A stretch of 64,000 nt of DNA from Salinicola avicenniae (lineage in GTDB: Bacteria > Pseudomonadota > Gammaproteobacteria > Pseudomonadales > Halomonadaceae). Below are positions 29,076 through 37,671 of the stretch, piece by piece; position 1 is the first letter of the stretch; every line of letters starts with the position of its first letter. The notes under the pieces are model-generated. The model made no database searches. It was not told the DNA's origin and saw only the letters and a program-made list of their open reading frames with translations. A program made the position numbers and the translations under genes. The stretch covers positions 542,413 to 606,412 of the forward strand of contig NZ_JAKQZC010000004.1 of the NCBI RefSeq assembly GCF_023736115.1, written 5' to 3'.

Positions 29076-29123
29076 GGTCGATAGACTCGCCGATTAACAA
29101 CAAAAAAGCTCGGCAGGAGCGAC

Positions 29124-32100
29124 ATGATGGGCGAATCGGTGGCGGCGATCGATGCGCTGTGGGTCATCCTGAGTGCCATTCTGGTATTCATGATGCAGGC
29201 CGGATTTCTCTGTCTGGAAGCCGGCGTGACCCGTAGCAAGAATGCCATCAACGTGGCGATGAAGAACGTCTGCGACTTCGCGGTCGCGATGCTGGTGTTC
29301 TGGTGTGTCGGCTTTGGCATCATGTTTGGCGCCAGCTACAGCGGCTGGTTCGGGAGCAGCTTCTACTTTCCCGAGTTCGGCGGCAGCGACACCTTCTGGC
29401 TTGCCGTCTTCTTTCTTTTCCAGGTGATGTTCTGTGCCACGGCGGCAACGATCGTCTCCGGTGCCGTGGCCGAGCGCATGCCTTTCCTGGCCTATCTGGT
29501 CATTGCGCTGCTGGTCAGTGGACTCATCTATCCGGTCTTTGGTCACTGGGCCTGGGGCGGGGCCTATACCGGCGATCCCGGGTGGCTGGCGCGACTAGGT
29601 TTCATCGATTTCGCGGGGTCGACCGTGGTCCATAGCGTCGGCGGCTGGGTCGCCCTGGCGGCAGTGCTGCGCATCGGGCCGCGGCGCGGGCGCTTTGTCG
29701 CCGGAGAACCCGCGAAACTGATGCCGGCCGGCGATCTGCCGCTGGCGATGCTCGGTGTGCTGATTCTGTTTATCGGCTGGTTCGGTTTCAACGGCGGCAG
29801 CACGCTGGCGTTCGATGCCACCGTGCCGGGTGTGCTGATCAATACCGTGATCGCCGCCGTGGCGGGTGTCACCGCCGCGCTGCTGCTGGGGTGGCGGCTG
29901 CGCGGGTTTGCGGAGGTTCTCTATGCGCTCAACGGCGCGATTGCCGGTCTGGTGGCGATCACGGCCGGGGCGCATGAGCTGTCTGTCTCGGCGGCGGTCT
30001 TGACCGGTGCGCTCGGTGGGGTGCTGATGGTGCTCTCCAGCGAGTGGCTGCTCAAGTGGCAGATCGACGATGCCGTGGGGGCGATCCCGGCGCATCTGGT
30101 GCCGGGGATCTGGGGCACGCTCGCCGTCGGGCTGTTTGGCGACCCTGAGCGGCTCGGCACCGGGTTAGGTTGGCTGGCGCAGTGTGGCGTGCAGCTGCTG
30201 GGGATCATCGTCTGCGGACTCTGGGCCTTTTTGGTGAGCTGGCTGCTGTTCGGTCTGATCGGGCGCTGGCTACCGTTGCGCGTGTCCGGCGAGGCGGAGG
30301 AGATGGGGCTCAACATGGCCGAGCACGGTGCCCGCACTGAGCTTTTCGAGCTGCTCGAAACCATGCGTCAGCATGAGGAGAGCGGCGAGATCGGGGGGCG
30401 GGTCGCTGCCGACCCGTTCACCGAGGTGGGGCAGATCGCATCCAGCTACAATCGCGTCTCGGCAGCACTGGAGCGGGCCACGGCCCGAACGCAGGTGATC
30501 ATGCGCAATTTACGCGACGGCATGCTGACCTGGCGCGCCGACGGCGTGCTGACGGCCCTTAACCCGGGCGCCGAGGCGTTGTTCGGTGTCAGTGCCGGCG
30601 AGGCCATCGGCAAGCCGGTCGCGGGCCTGATTCGTGGGCAGGTGCCCAGTCCGGGACAGCGTCGGGAGCTGCGTATCCGTACCGCAGGCGGCACGCGCTC
30701 GCTGGAGATTCAGGTGAGTGAAGGTGCCTCCGGGTCGGACGCGGAGTTCGCCGGCATGGTGCGAGACATCACCGACCGCAAGCGAATCGAGGAGCAGCTG
30801 AATCGCGAGCGGGAACTGGCGCTGGTAACGCTGGCCTCGATCGGTGACGGCGTCATCACGACCGATCACAGCGGCCTGGTGACTTTTCTCAACGCCGAGG
30901 CGGAGCGTCTGACAGGCTGGACGTTGGCGGCGGCGCGTCAGCAGCCGGTCGGGCAGATCTATTCGTTGCTCGACGAAGCGAGCGAACGCCATGTCGACAA
31001 TACTGCCCGCCAGGTGCTGGCCAGTGGCAAGCCACTGGTCGGACATGAGTCGCGTCTGCTGGTCGCGCGGGATGGCACTCGGCGGCCCGTACAGGATTCG
31101 GCGGCGCCGATCCGCAGCCGCAGCGGTTATACCATCGGTGCCGTGGTGGTCTTTCAGGACAAGACCCAGACCCGCGAGCTGACGCGCAAGCTCAATCATC
31201 AGGCGTGTCACGATGCCCTGACTGGGTTGGTCAATCGGCGCGAGTTCGAGCGTCGCCTGCAGCTGGCGCTGGTGCCGTCCACCGGCCGGCACGTGCTCTG
31301 CTATCTGGACCTGGATCAGTTCAAGATCGTCAACGATACCTGTGGCCATATGGCAGGGGACGAGCTGCTGCGTCAGCTCGCGGTCCTGATCGTCGGCAGG
31401 TTGCGAGAGTGTGATCTATTGGCTCGGCTGGGCGGCGACGAGTTCGGTATCCTGTTCTTCGACTGCCCGGTAGAAAAGGCTGTAGGCATCGCCGAGACGA
31501 TTCGCGAAGCGATCGAGGACTTTCGCTTTGGCTGGCAGGGGCGGACATTCTCGCTCGGCGTGAGCATCGGGCTGGTCGCGCTGGACGCGAACGGCACCGC
31601 CACACTGGGCGATCTGCTGGGCGCCGCCGATGCCGCCTGCTATGCGGCCAAGGAGGCGGGACGTAATCGCGTGCATGTCTACCAGCCGGACGATCGCCTG
31701 CTGCTCGACCGCCACGGTGAGCTGCAGTGGGTCCCTCGCCTGCAGGCCGCGCTGGATCAGGATCGACTGCGGCTCTACGCGCAGTCGATCGTGTCGGTGG
31801 CCGGCGGGCAGGCCCCGCATCACCGCGAGATTCTGGTACGTCTCGAGGAAAACGGGCGCCTCTATGCCCCCGGCAGCTTCATGCCGGCCGCCGAACGCTA
31901 CAACCTGATCGTGCGCATCGATCGTTGGGTCGTGAGCAATACGCTGGCCTGGCTGTCCGATCGCTGCCGGCGCCAGGGGCCAACGTCCGGGGATACCTGG
32001 TCGATCAATCTGTCGGGGGCATCGCTCTCCGACGAGCGATTCTGCGCGGACCTGGCGCAGTGGGTCGAGAAAGCCGCATTGCCCGCTGGCACCCTCTGCT

Positions 32101-32492
32101 TCGAAATTACCGAGAGTGCCGCTATCGCCCGGCTTTGCGCGGTGACGCAGCTGATGCGACGGCTGCAGCGCTGGGGCTGTCTTTTCGCGTTGGATGACTT
32201 CGGGGCCGGTCTCTCTTCGTTTGCCTATCTCAAGCAATTGCCGGTCGACTATCTGAAGATCGACGGCGCCTTCATTCGTGATATCGACAGCGACCCGATC
32301 AATCGGGCAATGGTCGAGTCGATCAATACGGTGGGGCATACCATGGGCCTGAGGACGATCGCGGAGTTCGTCGAGACGCCGGGCATCATGGCGCAACTGG
32401 CGCAGCTAGGCGTCGATTTTGCCCAGGGGTATCTGATCGACCGCCCCCAGCCCTTGGAGACCCTGTCCGACGTCAGGGTGATGCCGCGCTGA
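29124..32492 (+). CDS. Ammonium transporter domain fused to PAS-PAS-GGDEF-EAL
   Basis: A single 1122-residue frame. Residues ~1-390 form an Amt/Rh domain of about eleven helices, with the conserved DFAGSTVVHSVGGW (Asp and first pore His), WFGFNGGS and AIPAHLVPGIWG (second pore His). A linker with HAMP-like sequence follows to ~455, then two PAS domains (~458-560 and ~567-690), GGDEF (GGDEF at 770-774, intact, after DALTGLVNR) and EAL (~872-1115). The EAL signature is EILVRL, but the metal and catalytic positions appear kept (SINLSG, EITES, LDDFGAGLSS, YLKIDG, AEFVET). The cytosolic output could make and/or degrade c-di-GMP in response to ammonium. Amt domains fused to kinases or GGDEF domains are known as sensors; transport by this one is unproven. 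AGGAG precedes the ATG. No glnK is adjacent. Confidence 0.92.
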   Translation: MMGESVAAIDALWVILSAILVFMMQAGFLCLEAGVTRSKNAINVAMKNVCDFAVAMLVFWCVGFGIMFGASYSGWFGSSFYFPEFGGSDTFWLAVFFLFQVMFCATAATIVSGAVAERMPFLAYLVIALLVSGLIYPVFGHWAWGGAYTGDPGWLARLGFIDFAGSTVVHSVGGWVALAAVLRIGPRRGRFVAGEPAKLMPAGDLPLAMLGVLILFIGWFGFNGGSTLAFDATVPGVLINTVIAAVAGVTAALLLGWRLRGFAEVLYALNGAIAGLVAITAGAHELSVSAAVLTGALGGVLMVLSSEWLLKWQIDDAVGAIPAHLVPGIWGTLAVGLFGDPERLGTGLGWLAQCGVQLLGIIVCGLWAFLVSWLLFGLIGRWLPLRVSGEAEEMGLNMAEHGARTELFELLETMRQHEESGEIGGRVAADPFTEVGQIASSYNRVSAALERATARTQVIMRNLRDGMLTWRADGVLTALNPGAEALFGVSAGEAIGKPVAGLIRGQVPSPGQRRELRIRTAGGTRSLEIQVSEGASGSDAEFAGMVRDITDRKRIEEQLNRERELALVTLASIGDGVITTDHSGLVTFLNAEAERLTGWTLAAARQQPVGQIYSLLDEASERHVDNTARQVLASGKPLVGHESRLLVARDGTRRPVQDSAAPIRSRSGYTIGAVVVFQDKTQTRELTRKLNHQACHDALTGLVNRREFERRLQLALVPSTGRHVLCYLDLDQFKIVNDTCGHMAGDELLRQLAVLIVGRLRECDLLARLGGDEFGILFFDCPVEKAVGIAETIREAIEDFRFGWQGRTFSLGVSIGLVALDANGTATLGDLLGAADAACYAAKEAGRNRVHVYQPDDRLLLDRHGELQWVPRLQAALDQDRLRLYAQSIVSVAGGQAPHHREILVRLEENGRLYAPGSFMPAAERYNLIVRIDRWVVSNTLAWLSDRCRRQGPTSGDTWSINLSGASLSDERFCADLAQWVEKAALPAGTLCFEITESAAIARLCAVTQLMRRLQRWGCLFALDDFGAGLSSFAYLKQLPVDYLKIDGAFIRDIDSDPINRAMVESINTVGHTMGLRTIAEFVETPGIMAQLAQLGVDFAQGYLIDRPQPLETLSDVRVMPR

Positions 32493-32588
32493 ACATCATG
32501 ACGGGTTTCCCGTCGCGAGGCGGAGAGATTTCAGTCTTTACGCCGCTGGCACGGCTTGCATACTGATGTTCATCGTCCTTACCCCGGC

Positions 32589-32636
32589 GCTTCAGTACTC
32601 TCCGGTCTTAAGTACTCTCGGTCTTCAGCACTCTCG
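32589..32636. repeat. Three imperfect 16-bp tandem repeats
   Basis: Units at 32589-32604, 32605-32620 and 32621-32636; consensus GTCTTCAGTACTCTCG with one to three differences per copy. They lie about 100 bp after the Amt fusion gene. Confidence 0.8.
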
Positions 32637-32668
32637 TCGCTGCGTGGTCCTGCCCGGTGTCGCACGTC

Positions 32669-32688
32669 TTTAGCCTTGTTTAGCCTTA
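32669..32688. repeat. Two 10-bp tandem repeats
   Basis: TTTAGCCTTG followed by TTTAGCCTTA. They are close to the 16-bp repeats and may have arisen by the same slippage process. Confidence 0.6.
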
Positions 32689-33009
32689 GGTCTCGTCCAC
32701 CAATCGCCAATGGCGAGGTGATCTCATCTAAATTAGTCTTTGTGTTATTAGGTAATCAGAAAGTATCTATTGATTTTCAGATAGACAAAATGTAACTTTA
32801 GGTATGTCTTCTGAAGTGTTTTGATGCCGGGCTTTCCAAGCGCCGTGCAGCACCAAGATGAACAGTGCGGGAGTCTCCCGCTTCGAGGTGGTCAGCGACC
32901 GTTTGAAGGGGCGGCGCATGGTAACCCGAATCATGCCGGCAGCGGACGACAACAGCGCCATAGGCGGTCCCATCCGGTCATTGACGACTTGAAACAGGTG
33001 AGGTGCGCA

Positions 33010-33168
33010 ATGAGTCTTTTTACCTTGGGTGGCATCATCGTGGGGTTCGTCGCTTTCGGTCTGTTTGTCGCGCTGCGGCTGTGCAGCAGCGATAAGGCAC
33101 CGCCGACGGCGCGCGATCGGGTGCAGGAGCCGGTGTCGCCGACGGACGGCGTGGGGCATCGCATCTGA
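33010..33168 (+). CDS. Small single-helix membrane protein (hypothetical)
   Basis: A 52-residue frame beginning MSLFTLGGIIVGFVAFGLF. One strongly hydrophobic helix (residues ~3-25) is followed by a polar tail with several charged residues ending GHRI. AGGTGAGG lies about 6 nt upstream of the ATG, an AT-rich promoter-like stretch lies ~240 bp upstream, and the codon third positions are GC-rich like neighbouring genes. I do not recognise a family. A longer in-frame extension to 32821 exists but has no ribosome-binding site and is less protein-like. Could be spurious, but helix plus binding site favour a real membrane peptide. Confidence 0.45.
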   Translation: MSLFTLGGIIVGFVAFGLFVALRLCSSDKAPPTARDRVQEPVSPTDGVGHRI

Positions 33169-33345
33169 CGGGTCCGTTGCCCGGTTCTCTCCCAATAATC
33201 GGTCGGCAGCCAGAGCGCTGCCGTCTGTGTTGTCGCAACGCTCTTCTATCGTTCTCCCGCGTTATCTTTCCCGTCGTTCTATTGCCTTGTCGTTCCGATT
33301 CCTGTCGTGCCGTCCCTGCCTTTCTCGGCAGCGGCCACGAGCGTT

Positions 33346-34014
33346 CTAGCGCCATGTGCTGACGGCAAAGCGTGCGACGCAGCCCGTCACCGCGACTTCC
33401 ACGTGATGAAAACGCTCATGCAACGCCGCCTGCAGCGTTGTCAGGTCGTCCGACGCATTGTCGAAGATACCGCGCGCGTTGTATTGGGCCATCACCTGTT
33501 TGGCCAGCGCTGAGCGGGTAACCCCCTCCGACAGGATCGTGGCGCCGAACAGAACACTATCCGGTGTCATCAGCGGGCGAAGAGGATCGAACGCTCGCGC
33601 CTTTTCCCTCATCGGCCCCGGCAGACAGTGCAGCAGGTAGTTCATGGCGATCGAACGGAAGGGCGCTTCGTCCGGAAGAACGGGGCCGGCGAGGATATCC
33701 GCGCGATGCGAAGTTGGCCGGTAACGCGCGACCCGCCTGGCGGTATGGGCCAGCGAGTCGGCGTTGAGATCGAGCAGGTGCAAACGCGGCTGCGGCACGG
33801 GGAAGCGGCAGCGGTCGAGGAAATAGCCGGTACCGACACCGATATCCAGGTGGTTGCCGCTGACATGACGCTGGTAGTCCGCCAGCAGGACGGTCGCCGG
33901 GCAGCGCCAGAGCAGGCGATTGGACGCGTGCACGACCAGTAGATCGTAAAGACGCAGGTTACGGCGCGTGTAGATCGCCTGGCCGGCGGTGGTGGACCGC
34001 GTGTTCGGTGACAT
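33346..34014 (-). CDS. Class I SAM-dependent methyltransferase
   Basis: A 222-residue protein with Rossmann motif I HLDIGVGTGYFLDRC at about residues 55-70, the acidic end of strand 2 in LHLLDLNADSLAHTA and the post-I region AMNYLLHCLPG. The N-terminus (YTRRNLRLYDLLVVHASNRLLWRCP) is an amphipathic cap typical of small-molecule methyltransferases related to the UbiE/arsenite methyltransferase type. The substrate is unknown. Divergent from the cupin gene at 34224 with a 209-bp gap, so they may share a control region; no operator is visible. Confidence 0.8.
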   Translation of the reverse strand: MSPNTRSTTAGQAIYTRRNLRLYDLLVVHASNRLLWRCPATVLLADYQRHVSGNHLDIGVGTGYFLDRCRFPVPQPRLHLLDLNADSLAHTARRVARYRPTSHRADILAGPVLPDEAPFRSIAMNYLLHCLPGPMREKARAFDPLRPLMTPDSVLFGATILSEGVTRSALAKQVMAQYNARGIFDNASDDLTTLQAALHERFHHVEVAVTGCVARFAVSTWR

Positions 34015-34223
34015 CTTGCGGACTCCTGCAGGTGCTGGCGGCGATCTCTCGTTGAAATTGTCGCGCGGTCTCTATGCCTGCATCAGTGTCGCCGCTTTTC
34101 CCGGGCAAGAACAGCTGGCGCCGGGCCAGGAACCGCTGGTGGCAGCGCCGGGGCGGCGCCGTTTCCGGCATCGGGTGGCCAATTGTGGCAAGGTAACGGC
34201 GCTATTATCGCCTGGAGGCCCGC

Positions 34224-34553
34224 ATGCAACTCAATGAAATTCCCTTCGGTACCACCGACTGGTCCGAGATCGAACCGACCGAACACCCGGGCGAGACCGG
34301 CAAGGCGCTGTGGAGAACCCGCCATTTCGGTGATCTACGCGTCAGGATGGTCGAATACACGCCGGGTTATCTCGCCGATCACTGGTGTTCGAAAGGACAC
34401 ATACTGCTCTGCCTCGCAGGCGAGCTGGTGACCGAGCTGGAAGATGCCCGCGTGTTTCGACTGACGCCGGGGCAGAGCTATCAGGTTGCCGACCACGCCG
34501 AGGCGCACCGCTCCTCGACCGAACAGGGGGCGACGCTTTTCATTGTCGACTGA
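34224..34553 (+). CDS. Small cupin-fold protein (DHCW-motif type)
   Basis: A 109-residue single-domain cupin. The conserved part includes VEYTPGYLADHWCSKGHI, with His, Cys and His as possible metal ligands, LCLAGELVTEL and the C-terminal strand GQSYQVADHAEAHR. The DHWC stretch resembles the small family annotated as DHCW-motif cupin-fold proteins, whose biochemical role is not known to me. A plausible binding site (GGAGG) lies about 8 nt upstream of the ATG. It stands alone between divergent and convergent genes. Confidence 0.75.
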   Translation: MQLNEIPFGTTDWSEIEPTEHPGETGKALWRTRHFGDLRVRMVEYTPGYLADHWCSKGHILLCLAGELVTELEDARVFRLTPGQSYQVADHAEAHRSSTEQGATLFIVD

Positions 34554-34609
34554 ATCCATGAACGTTGGTGGCGGATCGTCGAGGTCTGGCGCGTCGTTCC
34601 GGGCGGGGT

Positions 34610-35542
34610 TCAGCGAGCCGCGTTGTCGCGAGACTCGCCCTGCAGTACCCACTCGCGGAAGGCGCGCATCGGCTCGGTCAGATGGCGGTGGCGCGGTGCC
34701 AGCAGGGACAGGCGGCCGCGGCTGGGCAAGGTTTGCGGCAAGGCGTAGACCAGGTTGTTCTGGGCGAGTTCGGCGGCGAGCAATCGAGTCCAGCCGAGCG
34801 TCACGCCCTGGCCGGCCAGCGTCGCATTCATCAGCAGCTGAAAGCTGTTGGCGCGCAGGGTGTGCGCCGGCGGCTGCCATTCCAGTCTCAGCGTGCGATA
34901 CCACAGTTCCCACGTCAGCCAGTCGTGATAATGATCTTCAACCACCATCAACGTATGACGGGCGAGCAGGTCGGCGGGATCGGCGATGCCGCCGTGGCGT
35001 GCCAGGTAGGCGGGGCTGCAGACTGCGGCGACCGTCTCGCTGTCGAAGATGGCATCAGCCTGGAGGCCGGGCGGATCGACTTCGCCGGGCACGTGGTAGT
35101 AGATCCCGAGGTCGAACTCGGCGAGGTCGAGACGACGCGGGTCTTCGACGGTGAGAATGCGGATCTCGATGCCCGGGTGGGCACGCTGGAAGTCCGGCAG
35201 CTGGCGGGCGAGCCAGATCGAGGCAATGGTCGGGCTGGACGCCAGGGTCAGCTGGCGGTCGTCGCCACGCCGTCGCAAGCGGGCGGTCTCGTCGCGCAGC
35301 TCGCGGAGCAGACTCTGGACCACCCGGAAATAGTGCTCGCCGGCCGGTGTCAGGCGTAGCCCGTCGTACTGACGCTCGAACAGCGGCCGGCCGAGGTCAT
35401 CCTCGAGCCGCTTGATCTGGCGGCTGACAGCGCTCTGGGTGAGATGCAGTTCGCTGCCTGCCTGGGTGAAACTCGCGTGACGGGCAGCGGCCTCGAAGGC
35501 GCGCAGGCACGCCAGCGGCGGGAGGGCGTCGCGCGTGGACAT
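34610..35542 (-). CDS. LysR-family transcriptional regulator (GcvA-like)
   Basis: A 310-residue regulator. The winged helix-turn-helix fills residues ~8-65 (LACLRAFEAAARHASFTQAG, then SAVSRQIKRLE and PLFER), a pattern typical of the GcvA/AmpR branch. The LysR substrate-binding domain follows (LTLASSPTIASIWLARQL through LAGQGVTLGWTRLLA). The ATG at 35542 has GGAG upstream; the in-frame extension to 35821 has no family sequence. It lies 89 bp downstream of the CocE-type hydrolase gene in the same direction, so it might control the BCCT/hydrolase pair, though LysR genes usually lie divergent from their targets. Ligand unknown. Confidence 0.88.
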   Translation of the reverse strand: MSTRDALPPLACLRAFEAAARHASFTQAGSELHLTQSAVSRQIKRLEDDLGRPLFERQYDGLRLTPAGEHYFRVVQSLLRELRDETARLRRRGDDRQLTLASSPTIASIWLARQLPDFQRAHPGIEIRILTVEDPRRLDLAEFDLGIYYHVPGEVDPPGLQADAIFDSETVAAVCSPAYLARHGGIADPADLLARHTLMVVEDHYHDWLTWELWYRTLRLEWQPPAHTLRANSFQLLMNATLAGQGVTLGWTRLLAAELAQNNLVYALPQTLPSRGRLSLLAPRHRHLTEPMRAFREWVLQGESRDNAAR

Positions 35543-35631
35543 GAGTGTCTCCGGAGCCGATGTTATCGGCTCCGGAGCATAACATGCTCGGCCGCTGTCG
35601 CCCCTCGACGTCTCGGTGCGTCGCTTCGGCG

Positions 35632-37671
35632 TCAGATCGCGGTGCGCGGAATGTCTCTTTCCCACGTCTTGTGACTCACTTCTGTGTGTCCCTCGCAGGC
35701 GATCTGTTCGGCGCGCAGGTAGAACGTCGTGGCGTCGCATGTGAGCCAGTAGCGACTGATGACTTCCACCGCAAATTGTGCTGCCGGATCGCCTTCGTTG
35801 CGGCGGGCGCGGTAGACCCACTCGATCTCCGCACGGGTACGCGAGGCCTCTGTCGGGTGGCTGGTATAGATCTCCTTAGCCTTCTGCTCGACGCGCAGGC
35901 CGTGGTCCTCGAAGCGGATGTCGCCCATGTCGTCCTCGACGGTGATGGTCACTTCGCCCGAGCCCACGTCTTCGCTGATCGTGCGCTTCGGTTGACCCGG
36001 TCGCAGCGTCTCGACGCGACAGGGCGTGGCGCTCTCCGGCGATTCGAACGGCATCGGGATGTAAGGTGCCTTGCAGAGCGGTAGTTCGAGCGTCGGCGTG
36101 CCTGCCGCGAGCGTCAGATCGGCGCGCTTTTGCGGCGACCAGACCAGCGGAAAACAGGCGCTCGAGAGTGCCACGCGCAGCCGGTGGCCCTTGGGCAGAC
36201 GGTAGCCGATCAGGTCCAGCGGTACGCGCACGCGCATCGTCTCGCCCGGCGTCGGCGGCGTGATCGTGCCAGGATCGTCGCGCAGATTGAGATTGAGAGT
36301 GCCGTAGGTGATCAACGCGCTTTCGCCGCTTGGCGCGACGTCGCACAGGCGCACGTGGAGCTGGCCGCAATCCTCGTCGCTGGCGATCTCCACGTCGAGC
36401 GTCGGCTGCCCGAGAATGTCGAGCCCCTCGTGATAGGGAGCGGAGTCGAAGGTCAGCGAGAGGCCGTCGTCGCGGCGTTGATCCGGTGGGAAGTCGGCGC
36501 CGAACCATAGCGGAATGTACTCGCCCTGCAGCGAGCCGGCGGTCAGCGGGGAGGCGATACGGCGCGCGGCGGTCAGCGAGCCCTGGCCCAGACCGTCGTC
36601 GCCGAGCGTCAGTCGCTCGATCGCGACTTCATCGGCCGGCGCTGGCCAGGCAGAAGTGCGCACCCACTCGCCCGGACGCTCGAGATACTTCGGCGCTGGC
36701 GGCACGCCATCCTGGAGATAGAAGGTGCACGGTGGTTCCGCCATGATGCCGGTCTCGGTACCCTTGAGCCAATGATCCCACCAGCGCAGCGCCTCCTGCA
36801 GGAAACCGATCGCCGGGTCGGGAATCGCGAAGTGCGGATACTTGTGCATCCAGGGCCCGATCAGCGCCTTCTTCGGGCAGGAGAGGTGTTCCATCATTCG
36901 CGGGATAGTGTTGATGTAGGAGTCCGCCCAGCCGCTGACCATATAGACCGCGGCGTCGATTCGGCCGAACTCCTGGTGATAGCTTTCACCGATGGAGCCG
37001 TGCTTCCAGTAGTCGTCGCGGTGTTGATGGGTGAGCCAGGGCTCGGCCAGCAGCGGCATGTTGTCGAGCCGATGCTGCCACATCTCGCGCCAGCGCTCTC
37101 CGACGAGGGCCGGATCCGGCACCGCGGCGGAGAAGTCGAGCATGGTGGCGGCCCAGCCGAGATTCTCGAGCAGCATGTTGCCGCCCTTGTAGTGGATATC
37201 GTCGGCATAGCGGTCGTCGGTGGAGCAGAGCGTTATAATCGCCTTCAGCGGCTCGGGGCGCAGCGCGGCGAGCTGCAGGCTGTTGAAGCCGCCCCAGGAG
37301 ATGCCCATCATGCCGAGCTTGCCGTCGCACCAGGGCTGTGCGGCGATCCAGTCGATCACCTCGAGCGCGTCGGCCTGTTCCTGCGGGGCGTACTCATCCT
37401 CCATCAAACCACCGGATTCGCCATTGCCGCGCATGTCGACGCGGATACAGGCATAGCCGTGGCCGGCGAAATAGGGGTGCGTGAGCTCGTCGCGGACCGC
37501 CGTGCCATCCCGTTTGCGATAGGGCAGATATTCGAGAATGGCCGGTACTGGCTGGTTCTCGGCGCCTTCCGGCATCCAGATCCGCGCGGCCAGGCGGGTG
37601 CCGTCGGCGAGCGGAATCCACTGGTTTTCGATTTCGCGAACGCGGTGGGGAAAGTCCTGCTTGATCTTCAT
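35632..37671 (-). CDS. CocE/NonD-type alpha/beta hydrolase (X-Pro dipeptidyl-peptidase family)
   Basis: A 679-residue serine hydrolase. The alpha/beta domain has the nucleophile elbow GMMGISWGGFNS, an upstream oxyanion/tyrosine region (AILEYLPYRKRDGT, a classic CocE feature) and a late His in IGPWMHKYPHF. A cap domain is inserted, and a C-terminal jelly-roll beta domain starts about residue 380 and includes the family stretch RLRVALSSACFPLVWSPQ. There is no signal peptide, so it is probably cytosolic. Family members hydrolyse esters or N-terminal dipeptides; the substrate here is not readable. The ATG at 37671 overlaps the BCCT stop codon (ATGA), so it should act on what that carrier imports, perhaps a quaternary-amine ester or amide (inference). 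Confidence 0.88.
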   Translation of the reverse strand: MKIKQDFPHRVREIENQWIPLADGTRLAARIWMPEGAENQPVPAILEYLPYRKRDGTAVRDELTHPYFAGHGYACIRVDMRGNGESGGLMEDEYAPQEQADALEVIDWIAAQPWCDGKLGMMGISWGGFNSLQLAALRPEPLKAIITLCSTDDRYADDIHYKGGNMLLENLGWAATMLDFSAAVPDPALVGERWREMWQHRLDNMPLLAEPWLTHQHRDDYWKHGSIGESYHQEFGRIDAAVYMVSGWADSYINTIPRMMEHLSCPKKALIGPWMHKYPHFAIPDPAIGFLQEALRWWDHWLKGTETGIMAEPPCTFYLQDGVPPAPKYLERPGEWVRTSAWPAPADEVAIERLTLGDDGLGQGSLTAARRIASPLTAGSLQGEYIPLWFGADFPPDQRRDDGLSLTFDSAPYHEGLDILGQPTLDVEIASDEDCGQLHVRLCDVAPSGESALITYGTLNLNLRDDPGTITPPTPGETMRVRVPLDLIGYRLPKGHRLRVALSSACFPLVWSPQKRADLTLAAGTPTLELPLCKAPYIPMPFESPESATPCRVETLRPGQPKRTISEDVGSGEVTITVEDDMGDIRFEDHGLRVEQKAKEIYTSHPTEASRTRAEIEWVYRARRNEGDPAAQFAVEVISRYWLTCDATTFYLRAEQIACEGHTEVSHKTWERDIPRTAI

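Larger units (their letters stand above)
32493..33009. other. Gap with short repeats and an AT-rich promoter-like stretch
   Basis: 517 bp without a convincing gene. It holds two short tandem repeats (32589-32636, 32669-32688) and then an AT-rich stretch (about 32720-32815) unlike the surrounding DNA. A weak promoter candidate there is TTGTGT (32740-32745) and TATCTA (32764-32769) with an 18-bp spacer, pointing right towards the small membrane-protein gene at 33010. A 79-codon frame at 32556-32795 spans the repeats and has no coding character. Confidence 0.45.

Noticed and set aside
29048..29123. Possible sigma-54 promoter (CGGCACC then AGTTT) before the Amt fusion
   Set aside because: The -12 element lacks the GC dinucleotide at the needed spacing.
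32556..32795. 79-codon plus-strand frame
   Set aside because: It covers short tandem repeats and an AT-rich control-like region, has no binding site and no protein-like pattern.
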